A stretch of 64,000 nucleotides of DNA from Deroplatys truncata (GCA_030765065.1 CM060990.1:216109290-216173289); one strand, 5' to 3'; counted from the stretch's first letter, positions 23,781 to 34,737 are shown. Numbers and translations are program-made. Notes: a model not told the origin generated them from the sequence alone.

Positions 23781-24303
23781 CACACACCACGGCTTTAAGC
23801 CCCTACCATGGGAATAACCGCCCATGGCTCCCCACTCTAGGTCGAGCTGCGAACAAGACACAGACACGGATTCAGGGGACTGGTTGATTACACCGGGGTT
23901 CTGTCAGCGGTAACACGTGCGGCCCGTGATACTAATCCAGCGACAGTTGGTCGTCGGAGAATTAACACAGGCCGGGCCCCCAGAGAGCTACGTGAGTGTA
24001 CATGACGGTGTGGACGGGTTCGCCCGACCTTCGCGCCTGAGACCCCCGTACAGCACACATGTCGGAAGCCGCGCTGAAACCGTGGGAAAGAACCACGGAG
24101 ACAGAAAAGATCCCTGCTGGTGAGACAGGAGTTAATAAACCTAAGACCGTAAAAACTAAGGTTCAGAATAAACCTAGAAGAGGAAGAGGATAATTAACAA
24201 CCAAGAGGTAATAAAAGAACGTGGCACAGTTGATGAGGGTGGAGGGGGTGATATGGTGGCAAGTGGCCAAAGCCGTACCCACTGAAAGTGGGCCCCTGGG
24301 TGG
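23781..24303 (-). other. LINE A 5' UTR
   Basis: GC-rich in the ORF1-proximal half, then a more AT-rich stretch (24,125-24,215). It ends where the Kolobok accessory gene resumes at CAAATTAGT (24,304). No open reading frame of note. Confidence 0.55.
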
Positions 24304-24546
24304 CAAATTAGTGCTAGATCGTGATATTTTTAACATTGTGAGGCATAACTTAGTCTTAAAAACAAAAGGTAGACCTATAAAGAAATTACTCATCGCCAAC
24401 AATCCTGCTAATAAGATCTGGCGATATTCCTGCTACAGACAGCTTACTGGATTAATTTATGGACTATTGGAACAGAAGAGTTGTCAACCATCATCTGTAG
24501 TGCTTAGTACTAGAAATATTTTCCAGAACTCAGCGGAGTATATGTA
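24304..24546 (+). pseudogene. 3' part of the Kolobok accessory gene
   Basis: Resuming at the second copy of CAAATTAGT (24,304-24,312), the frame of the 5' part reads LDRDIFNIVRHNLVLKTKG, then NKIWRYSCYRQLTGLIYGLL and PSSVVLSTRNIF before the stop at 24,546. The Y-R-x-Y-R-Q-(F/L)-T pattern followed by a W/Y-G helix and SCVV/SSVV is what I recall from the C-terminal part of this domain family. The seam is in frame with no loss, so the gene was open when LINE A landed. Confidence 0.7.
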
Positions 24547-24599
24547 GGCTTCAAACTTCACTGATAAATGCACAAATTAAAAATAGTATATTTTAAATT

Positions 24600-26490
24600 C
24601 AACCATTATTTATTATTACTATTTAAAATTCTATAACGTGTCTTTCACCAACCTTCTTATGCTGACTGAAAACGTGAGAAGTGCTTAATTTTAGTAACTC
24701 TAATGGAGGTCGAAGCATGGGAACTATATTCTTTGGTAGTGACAGATCAATTGCTGCGTCAGCAATGCATCCTCACAGTGTGCGTGCAGAGATTTTTTTT
24801 ATTTCATGCATTATCAGCAGTTTCCATTCTTCGTTAGATTCCTCATATTTATTATTCATGATCCAAGGCCAAGATGCTTTGCAGTACTGAGTTATAACAC
24901 CAGTCTTGTTTTAATTTACACTGAAATTGTGATCAAAATGCATACCTGAGACGAAGACTGTGATAACTTTCTAAACTGCCAGTATGTATATAATGTCGAA
25001 TATGAGCCAAATCTTTGAAGAAGGTGCTATCTAAAATAATTTTCTTCAGAGAATGATAGGCGTTTGATTCGCCTTTAATCCATAATTTATTTTTTTGGTC
25101 TTCTTCCAACAATTGATCTTCACAAGATTTCCAATCACAATTTTCTAGCCATTTATGTTCATTTTGTGTATACGAAGAATTGGTGTGAATTTTTCAATCA
25201 ATATGGTAGGGTTCTCATTACAGTTTTGTGATTATTTTTGCTGGCTTTCCATGCTATCAGCTCTGGGTATTTTTTCTAACATTTTAATTTTTTTTAATTA
25301 GACATTTAGACAAATATCATTTGTCAAACTCATGTTCAACTTCCGAATACTGAGTTTTTAACAGGTATCGTAAACCTTTATGTCTGTCGGAGAGGAAAAC
25401 AAACTCTCACATTTCCTGTTTTGCATGCGTAGTCATTATGTTGTCAAAAGCAGACTTTTCCAAATCGCCTTTAACCATACCTCTTTGAACAAATTCAAAA
25501 TCAATAATTTTGCGGGAATTTAAATTCATGACAGTATAGACTAAGTATTTGGCTGAAAATCCCGGGAAGTCCTACTGCCCATCCCGACAACCATTAGGTA
25601 TTATATACCACAACCCTTTAATGAATTCTACTTTCTTCTTTCCTGAACCCAAAATGCTCTAACAACCGGTGCTGCCATGTTTCGAATGGTTTTATCGAAT
25701 GTACGCCTTGAAAACATTACTAAACACAGTAATTTGTAAAGGACTTACATGGTTGAAACAATATACCATATAATAATAAAATACTTGCTATTACAGCACT
25801 TCCTTCCGGTTTCTTTCCTGATAAACTTTGCGAGTTCCAGTGATTGTATTACCGCAGTAACACACTGTTTTAACATATAGCACTGTCCCTTTAATGTAAT
25901 GAGAAATTCTTTTGACTTCATTTCTACATAAAACACATGGCTTGAAAAATAAAAGCAAAGATGTCCAAGCAACAATGAAATATTCCGCTGTAGCGTCTTT
26001 TCCATGCATGGTGAAAGTCTCTTTAGTTTCTTCTTCTTCTTCGTTATCATTTGTATCAGAATCTGAAGTATCAGAATCGTAGAAACTTTCATTCAGCTTA
26101 TAATGTTTCGTAATATTTTCAGGTTCCAAAAATATACATTCCTTATGATTTCAGCAGGTAGTTCACATTGTACTTCTGAATTCTTAGTTTTTTCATCAGC
26201 TTCTACTCTGAATTCTCTTTCACTACTTTTATCATCGCCTTCATTGTCAGTCTTATTGCAAGTAACACTATCACATAGCTCAGAAACTATGATTTTACTT
26301 TTTCTAGCCTTATATCGCTGTGATATCTTTGTCATCTGCTCTTGGATGAAGATGGTGAAGAATCAATAGTCTTACTAGAACTTGATATCTGGAAATTGTC
26401 TTCATTTTTCCTTATAGTAGAAATAGTTCCAGGTTTTAATAAAGGCCCTCTGAAACTTTCATCCGGTAAGTTGCTTTTTAAATAACTGTG
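24600..26490 (-). pseudogene. Kolobok-like transposase, heavily broken
   Basis: Minus strand, running from about 26,490 to 24,600. The N-terminal region is acidic and low in complexity (DSDTSDSDTNDNEEEEETKE). Next is YFIVAWTSLLLFF with LCRNEVKRISHYIKGT, matching a hydrophobic-plus-cysteine block (C-x2-C pattern) of this family. The catalytic region near 25,640-25,340 contains FPGFSAKYLVYTVMNLNSRK with IIDFEFVQ, then FLSDRHKGLRYLLKTQYSEV and EHEFD; the Asp of SDRH and the H-x-F-D block are likely functional. The C-terminal TGSLESYHSL (near 24,960) fits the T-G-x-(L/M)-E-S-x-H/N-S motif of the family. Stops and shifts are frequent. The family assignment rests on recall plus the TTAA ends. Confidence 0.68.
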
Positions 26491-27064
26491 TCTGTTCATA
26501 ATGTGTCCTTAAAATAGAAGGAACATAAACGGGCACCGGGACCTGGCAAAAAAATATTTTCGTTTGCAAAATTCTACCCATATCCTATCTTTTGGGAGAT
26601 TTCTATCTGTTTGGAAACGTGTGAAAATGAGTTCTCTTGTGTGTTTCCTTCTCACATTACAGCCATATGCACAACATTAAGGCATTTTATTTTTCACAAT
26701 ATTGCGTTGTTTGTATAATTCTAAACTGACTCAGTAACACCATTACCAAACACCACCACAAAGTGCACTACTCTTGTACTTAAATACCAACGAGAACAAT
26801 TCATGTAAACATATTACTGCACGTGCAGAATGACTGATTTGTGAAGTTGTGATCTCCCAACTGCTTCCAGCGCACGGAAAGCTCTGATGACGTACAAGGT
26901 GGTTATTATTTCGCTTACGCAGCGATAACGCTGTGGCTGTGTAAGAAAACAAACTTGCCACTGGATTTTACAGGCCATATCCTTCATTTAGGAAGAAACA
27001 TGATTTTTGTGTTTCGTTCCCCTTTATTTTGTGTTTCGTTCCCCTTTAACTAACGTATGCTTAC

Positions 27065-27165
27065 CTTGGCTACATACTGAGCAGCGATATTAGCAAGTCC
27101 TCTCGCTCTTCGCGTGCCTGGAGTTGGGCATACCTGTTCCAATGGCATGCTCTCCAGGATCCCCT
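27065..27165 (-). CDS. Candidate host exon next to the Kolobok insertion
   Basis: On the minus strand an open segment ends in GTAGCCAAG at a consensus donor (GTAAGC, GT at 27,063-27,064). The upstream side has GATTTTCAGCCTAAG; taking the second AG gives a 101-nt exon (2 nt plus 33 codons) encoding ILESMPLEQVCPTPGTRRAR and GLANIAAQYVAK. Alternatively, ATG within it (MPLEQVCPTPG) could be the first codon. The other two frames contain stops. The peptide is not from any transposon I know and I do not recognise it. The Kolobok element inserted 16 bases into the following intron. Without it the intron to the 10.4-kb exon would be roughly 100 nt. Confidence 0.45.
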
Positions 27166-27493
27166 CTTAGGCTGAAAATCAACAATACAGATTATTAGTT
27201 ACATTAACAGAAAACTGATTTAGCCAATGTTGCACAGTTAGGTTTTTCAAATCGAATGGCGAATTTATTTCATTTACCTCCCCCCGTTCTTTATGATTAT
27301 TGCACAATGATCTAAAGGAATTTTCTGGTTAACTCTCCCCTTTAATTATAATTATAATTTCGTACAACCCCGGCTATTCCTAATAACGGATAAAAATCCC
27401 CTGATATTCATGCAAAAGAATGTGAAACATCGGCGGAAGTCGGACCACCCCCGACAATCTTCCAAGTTGTGGAAATAGCCCATAACCTATAAG

Positions 27494-27534
27494 TACCCTA
27501 TGGTGGTGGAGCAATCATTGGTCGGAATGGTCAA
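27494..27534 (+). other. Possible mini-exon with a KH-domain-like GxxG loop
   Basis: Plus strand. TATAAG precedes 41 nt that end at a donor (CAA then GTAAGC). With one incoming base it reads PYGGGAIIGRNGQ, resembling the GxxG segment of KH RNA-binding domains. The acceptor has almost no pyrimidine tract, and an in-frame TAA lies just upstream, so this may be chance. Confidence 0.2.
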
Positions 27535-27702
27535 GTAAGCTTTTAGATAATTAGGGTAGGTGAAATTTTAAACCTTTCTACCTTCTCTTGATCCCATAAT
27601 TATTTAATAACATAAAAGCTGCAAAGTTTTCACATAATGCATAAATCCTCAACATGTACAAGATAATAGAGGTGAAGCTGGTGAATATGAAGGTTTCACA
27701 CA

Positions 27703-27704
<2 letters not shown>

Positions 27705-27756
<52 letters not shown>
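27705..27756. repeat. (CA)n microsatellite
   Basis: About 25 uninterrupted CA dinucleotides. Confidence 0.97.
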
Positions 27757-27758
<2 letters not shown>

Positions 27759-29080
27759 CTACCAAGTTAACCTCCTTGGAAAATATATATTCTGCAACCA
27801 TCGATAAAACGATCTTCCGGGTTGATTATTTTAAAATATCGGTTCTCTGATTTCTAATGTTAGCAATTTTGTCTCTTTATAGAAGTATTGGCATGACCTA
27901 CTAACAGACTTTGATTACAACGTAAGTACAAAGGAAATCAAACGAAACTTTCTTACGTGAGGTTTATTAAAATATTCTGGAATTGGTATTGCATGTTTGT
28001 GTTATAAGCACATTCCATTTTCTTTCGTTTTGCTATAACTTCTGTTTTCTTAGTTGCTAAATCGTAACCATAGGTATAAATCGTTTGGAATGAAATATCG
28101 GCAGCATTTGTCTTATTTTAAATGCATTGTTTGTGGAATAACTATTTTCTACTGCACGGTAATCTCTTCGAAAAGCCAAAGCCTTCTTCGCAAGTATGTT
28201 CTTTTACAACTGCAATGTGCTCGTATTATAGTACGTAGGCTTCGTAAATCCCTTTTAGTCTTTCACGACTTTCAAAATTAATTGAGGAGTGGCGGGACAA
28301 AGTAATTTAAGTGCCGGAAAGTGTACTTAAAAAAATCTACCTACAAGTTTTATGCGCCAGTGCCAATGCACAGCAAAGAGATGTAGGTATGTCAAAATGT
28401 GCTTTCCTTGTAGGTTATAAGCGCGCTAATAGATGGTGCTGCCCCTATGTCCACGGCCTCTTGTATACCTACATGATCTAGTGCCGCGCGCTATTAGAGC
28501 TGGATTAATTGTTTAGAGACCATCTTATTCAACGCAGTACATGCTGCTTTTCATCCTTTAGGAATTAAAATAGATTAAAATTACTGTATTCCTAAACATG
28601 TTTGTTGTGGTTAACGACACTTTTGACACCACTGAAGATAGATTTCTCATCTCAGGGCATAGCTTTCATGTGTGGGATCGCAACTTCGCACTGATTGAGA
28701 AACGCGCAAAGCACTGTAAACTAGTAAATGTAGAGATTGTAAAGAATGCTATCAGAACTGCGTGACCTTCACGACCATATAAGGTGCTTCATATGGTTAA
28801 GGATACATTATTGTGTTTTTTAACTTTCAGAGTGCCTCGTCTAAGTAAGTCGATACTTAAAAACTTGGAGTGAGTAAGGCTTCATGTCTACGAGTCACTA
28901 AAGAGTATACTGGTGTGGGTTTTTACAGGACAGCTGTTAGTGACCTAGCACCTTGGGCAAGACAGAACGTGTTTAAATGAGACATCACCATCAACCATTT
29001 GAAGACACCAACACTTTCAGCTATACAGGAGACTACCCTTATCTGTTGTAAAATAAGCTGATCTCGGTGCTATGCTTGCA
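27757..29080. other. Non-coding sequence
   Basis: No gene, RNA gene or repeat end recognised. The open frame at 28,054-28,281 has no motif. Sequence after about 28,850 may belong to the upstream part of the hAT-like remnant that follows. Confidence 0.4.
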
Positions 29081-30830
29081 TTTTTTAATGAGGAAAATCA
29101 CATGTTTTTTCTGGATACTTTATGTGCACAATAGTAAGTGAACAGCCAACATTCGGATCATTATTCTCGACACCAACTTCTTGGGCTTAGATCCTTCCAT
29201 GACAGTCCAAATGGACTTGAATCATTCCCAGACAAAGGAATTTATAAAATTTGTACTTGATATGTTTTCTCTACTTTGTGCCTTTTGTTTCTTAATACTG
29301 GTGGTTTTCAGGACTGTAAAAATGATAAAAATAACAAATTGTTTGAATTGTTTCCCTACTGACTTTGTTTTCATTTTTTCTAAAACATTCCTCTGGCACT
29401 TCGATCATTTTGTGCCGTTACTCTTCAATTAACGAATGTGTAACATTAGTAGAAAAGGAAGCAATTCAGAAGGAATCAGACTTGGAGCGAGTCGTATTAG
29501 TTCAGGTTGATGAAACATTATGTATCTTATAAATCACAAATGAATGTTGTATTTCGTTACTATGTGAATGCTTCTATACAAAAACTGTTTGTAGCATTCT
29601 TTGATGCGTCAAAAGACAAAACCGCCGAAGGTTTATATACCGTTATCTTAAGTGTTGTGAAGGAGACGAGAAACTAATCTGCCTTATGATGGTGCTTCAA
29701 TGGAGGCAGCTTTTCGTGGTGTTCATGCAGTAATTAAACAGCAGTGCTTTAATGCAATGTTCATTCATTGTTATGCTCACACACTTAGTCTGGTACTTTT
29801 ATATGGTGCCCAATGTCCGTGCCTTTGTTTATTATCTGACAGCCTTTCACAAATTTTTCAGCAAATCTTCAAAACGTTCAGCGCTTTTCAGAGAAGTAGG
29901 TTTCCAACTCCCTCAATCAAGCACTACACGCTGGATATACCACTCTAGAGCTACATCAACTGTAACTTCTCACTTTCGGGAACTAATAAGAGCGATGTCT
30001 CATATTATTGACAGAGATGACAGAGATGAGGATTCCTATAATGGTGCGTTGCTCTGTTAAGAACATTAGCAGATCCAACCTTCATTTCTGTTGTGTCTTT
30101 ATCAGAAAATATTTGTTTACACTGGCCACTTATACAATGTGCTGCAGACAAAGTGTACTTCAAACATCAGCATTTGCAACCATGAAGTAAAAACTTGCTG
30201 TTTCACATGTAAAATCTCTTAGAAATGAGGATATCCTTAAAGCACTGAAGAATCAAGAAGGATCAGGATCATTTATGACATTAAAAGCCCTAGATTTTGA
30301 AATCATTGATACAATAGTGACAGATTGAATAATTGAGTTATGAAGATCTTGAAAACTTTTAGTTTTGTTCAATTACTCGATGAAAAAGTCCCCTGTTTAT
30401 AAATCAGTTCATCACTGAAGTTGAGTACACTAAAAAAAACTATCCATAACTCGGCAATGAACAGCTTTAAAATTAACTCACAAATGTATATCCTGTTAAA
30501 ACAAAGCGCCTGCCTGTAGGTTTGTTGCTGAAGTAATTTTTTATCAATTGCTTAGAAAAAAATCATATCAAGAAAGAGTGCGGCTCACAAGACTTGATTC
30601 TTACCCTTCCGGTATCTACTGCTTCGAGTGAACGAAGTATGGGTGCACTGAAGAGCTTTTTTTAAGGAATTCTGTCAGATTCTAAACTGAGCAATTTGAG
30701 TACTCTGGCTATTGAGAAGAGTTTGTTGAACAGTATTTCCAGGGATGACAGCTTCAAAGAAAGCACCATCGACGTCTTTGCAGAGCGAAAGAACTCGACG
30801 ACTGTTATGTGCTTTGGACTCCTCGTAAAT
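29080..30830 (+). pseudogene. hAT-type transposase remnant, ZMYM1-like
   Basis: Plus-strand pieces in shifting frames follow the order of ZMYM1-like hAT transposases. MNVVFRYYVNASIQKLFVAF (near 29,540-29,600) corresponds to the segment before the second catalytic region. CSFIVMLTHLV and FHKFFSKSSKRSALFREVGF with TTRWIYHSRATST (29,750-29,980) fit the C-x2-H and STRW-type motifs. TLPVSTASSERSMGALKSFF (30,606-30,665) is the conserved C-terminal dimerisation block. Frameshifts and stops are dense. The element ends were not found. Confidence 0.65.
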
Positions 30831-30879
30831 ATTTCTGGGCACACAAAAGGTTTTTTATAGTCTGGCACGAGGGCACTTT

Positions 30880-31255
30880 ATTCAAATTAAAACCCTTTTT
30901 GAGCGATAGATTATTCCTAACACTCAAATCATATGTTATAAACACAACCTTTTCTGTCAAATATCTCAATTACCAAACACAATCCCGCTCGAGCTGGAGT
31001 ACCATAAGGATGTGTGTTAGCCCTTTTTCTATACATATATAATTTATGTCCCCGACTTACCGTCACATGAAAGCATTACAAAAAAACAATTTGCAGACGA
31101 TATTGCAATCATCTGCAAAGGCACAGACAACTCTGCAGTATACTACCTACCACAGTTTGTAGATATAGTACACAAATGGTATTCAAAATGAAGAATCCAC
31201 ATTAACCCAAAAAATCAAATGCAGTAAGATTCACCTATAAACGAAAAACCGAAGG
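30880..31255 (+). pseudogene. Fragment of a Jockey-type LINE reverse transcriptase
   Basis: Frames on plus give SYVINTTFSVKYLNYQTQSR, then a glycine-poor version of the AGVPQG block, FLYTYII-like sequence and KQFADDIAIICKG (near 31,090-31,130), the catalytic F-A-D-D motif. INPKKSNAVRFTYKRKTEG follows (31,200-31,255). This is only the central part of a reverse transcriptase, with stops, and is unrelated to LINEs A-C. It is cut by the mariner on its right. Confidence 0.65.
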
Positions 31256-31261
31256 ACACAC

Positions 31262-32472
31262 AGCCTGTGATCAATAAATACGGTGAATGAATTTCTGGCT
31301 CGCTGTATAGTTGGTGCTACAGGATGACGGTCAGTTCAGTGAAAACCGAGGTCAGTCAGTTATCGTTCTGAAGCCGAGTGCTTGTTCAGAAGTGCTGTTT
31401 GTGCGCATGAGTTGTAGAAGTTAGATTTAATGCAGCGATGCGGTTAACGGTGAAATGGAGAAACGTGCGAATGTGAAGTTCTGCCTCAAACTTGGGAAAA
31501 CGCCAAAGGAATATCAGGATATGCTGCGCCAGTTGTATGGAAACATCACTTAATCGAAAAAATGTGCATACGAGTAGGGACAGCGTGAAAGACATACAAC
31601 GACCAGGTAGAACCGTGATGTCGTGCACCGAAGAAAACACCGAGAAAATTCCCCAAATCTTGACCGAAGATCCTCGACTAACGATTGGAATGTTGGCGAA
31701 GGCCACAGCAGTGTCGTGTGGGAGCGCTTACGCATTAGTGACCGAAAAGTTGGGTAAGCGTAAATTTTGTACGCGTTTAGTGCCACGCGATTTTACTGCT
31801 CAATTGAAAAAAGACGGGATGGAGACGTGCGGAGACTTTATCGACATGGTGGATGGTGACCCCACCTTTTCTGAACGGTCGTTACAAGCTATGAGTCGCT
31901 GTCTGAAGTACGACTCAGATCGAAGAGGCAAAGCATGGAGTGGCGCGGTCCAGGATCACCGAAATCCAAAAAGATCGGGTGCGAGAAGTCGCGCATCAAG
32001 ACAATACTGTTTAACTTTTTTGACGCTGGAGGGATCATTCATAAAGTATACCTACCAGTAGGCATGACATTGAATACGACCACCAACTGAACATCTTGGA
32101 TCACCTCCTGAAGAGGATCAGACGTGTGCTTCCTCAGCTTACCGAAAATGGATACTGGTATCTGCTGCACGCCCCCATACCGCCATAATCGTACAGCAGT
32201 TCCTGGCATCTAACGGGGTGGTTTGCTCCATCAGCCCCCTTATTCAACAGATCTGGCCGCTGCGGATTATTTCATTTTTCCTCGCTTGAAGATACCAAAG
32301 CCTATATTCGCCCGAAGTATGCGAAATCCCTACATGCGTTGCCAGAAGTGCATAACCATGAGAGGTATTATTCTGAAGGGCAATAATCTTATTTCTGCAT
32401 ACATGTATAGCCTTTCCTGCATATAGATCCTGAAAACGGTAAATCGCCATATTCATTGATCACAGGTTGTAT
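31262..32472 (+). mobile_element. Mariner-type element (GVQW-like), degraded
   Basis: The left end contains CCTGTGATCAATAAATACGG (31,264). The right end, inverted, reads CCTGTGATCAATGAATATGG and finishes near 32,466. About 1.2 kb with a plus-strand transposase remnant between. A TA duplication is not clear. Confidence 0.7.
31455..32440 (+). pseudogene. Mariner-type transposase, broken
   Basis: Starts near MEKRANVKFCLKLGKTPKEY (31,455), the N-terminal helix-turn-helix domain. Next come DIQRPGRT and a second helix-turn-helix region (IPQILTEDPRLTIGMLAKAT, 31,650-31,710). The catalytic region is eroded: DFIDMVDGDPTF (31,838-31,868) replaces the usual I-T-G-D-E-T/S-W block and GYWYLLHAPI... replaces the HDNAPAH block (near 32,160). 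VLLHQPPYSTDLAAADYFIF (near 32,220-32,275) matches the PPYSPDLAP-x-D motif that holds the third acidic residue. Frameshifts are near 31,500, 31,900-32,060 and 32,220. Confidence 0.7.
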
Positions 32473-33073
32473 AATCACGTCTTGAAATGAAGAAATACCA
32501 CATGCCGAGACGGTCAGATATTTAAGTACAACACTGGACACCAAGCTCACTTGGAGCACCAATATCTCTTTCTTAATTAAAAGACTGAGGCACAGAATTC
32601 CCCAGTTAAAATATCTTATTAAGGAATCGTCTCCGATACCATTACACATCAAGAGAATCATGTGTTTTTTTTTCATTAATATGGCCAGTCTGGATGAACG
32701 GATGCTCGATATGGAGCTCGGGCTCAAATACTCAAGTAAACTGAATTCAAATACCACAAAACCGGGTGCTACGAATAACAGCGGACGCCCCATGGTAGGT
32801 CCACATGCCACCCTTCATTTGGATCTCGCCACACAAACTGCAGATGTTACACTTCCCTCCTGCCACACTCGACTTTACAGATCTTTCACCAAGTATCCTA
32901 ATAGCCTCCTAAACCAAATTCCTCTGAAATTACCACCATAGCGACAAAATCGAAGGTAGCCTTCTTTATACACAAAGTATACAATATATTTCTGTAGCCC
33001 AACTGTAATACTCAACTTGTGAAATAAAGTTAACAACAAAAATCTGTTTTAAATAATACAGTGTAAGCACCAC
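32473..33073. other. Unassigned sequence
   Basis: Open frames at 32,660-32,941 (plus) and 32,389-32,811 (minus) show no recognised motif and overlap each other, so at least one is spurious. Confidence 0.35.
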
Positions 33074-33375
33074 GATGTCTAGTCGTTCCGTAACACTGTG
33101 GTAGCGTTGCTGCCTACATTGAGGGGATCCGAGTTTGATCCCCGGTAATATCTTGGGAATTTTCCCTTGCTGGTAGGCCCGATACAACACACATTCAGCC
33201 TAGTGGTGTCCTTGGGAACCTATTTAGAAAGCACTTGACGGAAAAGGCAAATAACATCCATGCGGCTGACCACAAGCCACCTCTAATACTGCACTCTGCC
33301 CGTGCCTGGTCGGAAGCAGGAAACGCAGCGGTCATGTGGTAGGCACTGCCTCAAAAGGGCTGTTGCGCCACGATG
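33074..33375 (+). mobile_element. tRNA-derived SINE (second family), copy 1
   Basis: Head contains an A-box-like TGTGGTAGCGTTG and B-box-like GATCCGAGTTTGATCCCC. The body shares GACCACAAGCCACCT and TACTGCACTCTGCCC with the copy at 34,395-34,730. Confidence 0.6.
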
Positions 33376-33584
33376 TTAATCACCTTGACCTAGGACTGCG
33401 TTTACTGCAACTACTGCGCATTATCTCGTAGGAAGAAATTACAATTTTCAAAGCGAAATCATAACCACACTCTTATCTAATATATATAGATTAATTTCAA
33501 GCAAAATAACGGCTGCTGGTTCTCTTCCAGAGGTTGAAATTAGTTAATAATATAGTTACTCCCAATTTAATCAAATGGAGTATA

Positions 33585-34252
33585 CGAGGTGTGCTTTTAA
33601 AGTAGGTACCCATAAGTTTTTTTTAAAAAAAATAACAGGACATTATTTTCCAAATACTTTATCATCATTCATTATCTTACACGTAGTACTACTTCTCCAC
33701 ATAGTCACCGCGTTATTCAGGCACTAGTCGTAACGGGAAACTAGCTTTAGTATGCCTTCGTCAACGAATGATGCCGCATGCGATGAAAACCAAGTCTAGA
33801 CTTCTTGTTTTTACATCATCGTCGTTGAAATGTTTTCCACCAAGGAATTTCTTCAGGTTAAGAAACAAATGAAAATAGCATGGTGCCAAATCCGGACTGT
33901 AGGGAGCGTGGTCGAACTGTTCCCAACCAAATGATGCGATCAAATCTTGAATCTGTTTGGCTGTGTGTAGCCAGGCATTGTCACTCATTGTTTCCCCATA
34001 AACTTCACACAATTGGTGATGAATGTTTGCTGGCGTTAACATTTCTCGCATTCAAAAAACGAATCACTGATCTATCCCACAGTCAGCGGGTCGTTGATTG
34101 TTTTGAAAATTTCGAAACCCTCTAACAGGAAAACACAAAGTGACGATCGCTCGCAGCTGCGTCTGCCTTCCTAATAAACGGAGGAAGTGGTCGAGCATGC
34201 TCAAAATCGCAACTGCACTAATTTTAAAACGGTACTTTAAAAACACTTCTCG
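33585..34252 (-). mobile_element. Deleted mariner element
   Basis: The left end CGAGGTGTGCTTTTAAAGTA and right end (inverted CGAGAAGTGTTTTTAAAGTA) form imperfect inverted repeats. TA lies at 33,583-33,584 and 34,253-34,254. At 668 bp it is about half of a full mariner. Ends and coding pieces match the element at 49,330-50,346. Confidence 0.8.
33761..34051 (-). pseudogene. Mariner transposase with internal deletion
   Basis: On minus the frame joins an N-terminal piece (MREMLTPANIHHQLCEVYGE) directly to the region around the second catalytic Asp (MSDNAWLHTAKQIQDLIASF). It continues with FDHAPYSPDLAPCYFHLF, where the third Asp is expected but Cys-Tyr is seen, and KKFLGGKHFNDDD. The first catalytic region is missing. 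The neighbouring copy at 49.4-50.3 kb shows the missing middle. Confidence 0.78.
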
Positions 34253-34394
34253 TACTAAAATAGAGAGAAATCTTGGAGCCCCTTTCAGAGCACCCTTTAC
34301 CCGAAATTTTTAAGCCCAGCCAGCTGTGCCACCCGGCCCTGGACCAACTGTCTTAATTATTTTTAAATAAACATTTTCCGCAGTTATCGATTAT

Positions 34395-34730
34395 TACTAT
34401 TACTATTATTAATCCACCAAGCACTACTGCCTACAGTGCGAAGAGTTTCGGGTCCAATTTCCGGCATGGGGATTTTTTCCCCTGATGGGGGTTCTGATAA
34501 TAGATGCATTCAGGTTCCTTGGGAGCAATTGAGGAACCACTTTACAGAAATAGTGGCGGCTGAGGTCCTGGAATCCGCATGAAGTAAGCGGCATGTTGAC
34601 GGCATACTACCTTATTGACCACATGCCACCTTTGTTACTGCACTATGCCCAGAATGCCTGGTGTGTGTGTATGGGAGGAGGCGTAGTTTACAGCTGCCGA
34701 GTTGTTATAACGTTATTCGCAACTGGCCAA
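34395..34730 (+). mobile_element. tRNA-derived SINE (second family), copy 2
   Basis: Head with GTTTCGGGTCCAATTTCCGG, body with GTTCCTTGGGAGCAATTGAG and GACCACATGCCACCT followed by TACTGCACTATGCCC, matching the copy at 33,074. It is followed by a (TAT)n run. Confidence 0.55.
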
Positions 34731-34737
34731 AACGAAC

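Larger units (their letters stand above)
11176..24303 (-). mobile_element. LINE A, I-type non-LTR retrotransposon, split by LINE B and a Tc1/mariner-type element
   Basis: Minus-strand element with identical 9-bp target duplications CAAATTAGT at 11,167-11,175 and 24,304-24,312. Order on its own strand: 5' UTR (24,303-23,781), ORF1 (about 23,780-22,370), endonuclease (22,364-21,128), reverse transcriptase (19,673-18,223), RNase H (18,210-17,556), 3' UTR (11,500-11,176). LINE B occupies about 11,501-17,555 and a DNA transposon 19,674-21,127. The 3' end, as plus strand, is a (GAGT)n run followed by GGGGTTTAAGGGCCC, the same architecture as LINEs B and C. Confidence 0.82.
10572..27045. mobile_element. 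Kolobok-like DNA transposon with TTAA target duplication, interrupted by LINE A
   Basis: The left end AGGGGAACGAAACACAAAA (10,572) recurs inverted at the right end, finishing at 27,045. TTAA flanks both ends (10,568-10,571 and 27,046-27,049). A second copy of the terminal motif lies just inside the right end (about 27,004-27,024). The element carries two convergent genes: an accessory zinc-binding protein on plus (10,958-11,175 continued at 24,304-24,546) and a transposase on minus (24,600-26,490). TTAA duplication and a transposase of this type point to the Kolobok superfamily; piggyBac also uses TTAA, but its transposase motifs are absent. The unusual 16.5-kb span is explained by the 13.1-kb LINE A inserted in the accessory gene. 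Confidence 0.85.

Noticed and set aside
24600..27045. piggyBac element (TTAA duplication)
   Set aside because: The transposase pieces (SDRH block, TGSLESYHSL) do not fit piggyBac and do fit the Kolobok-like family as I recall it.
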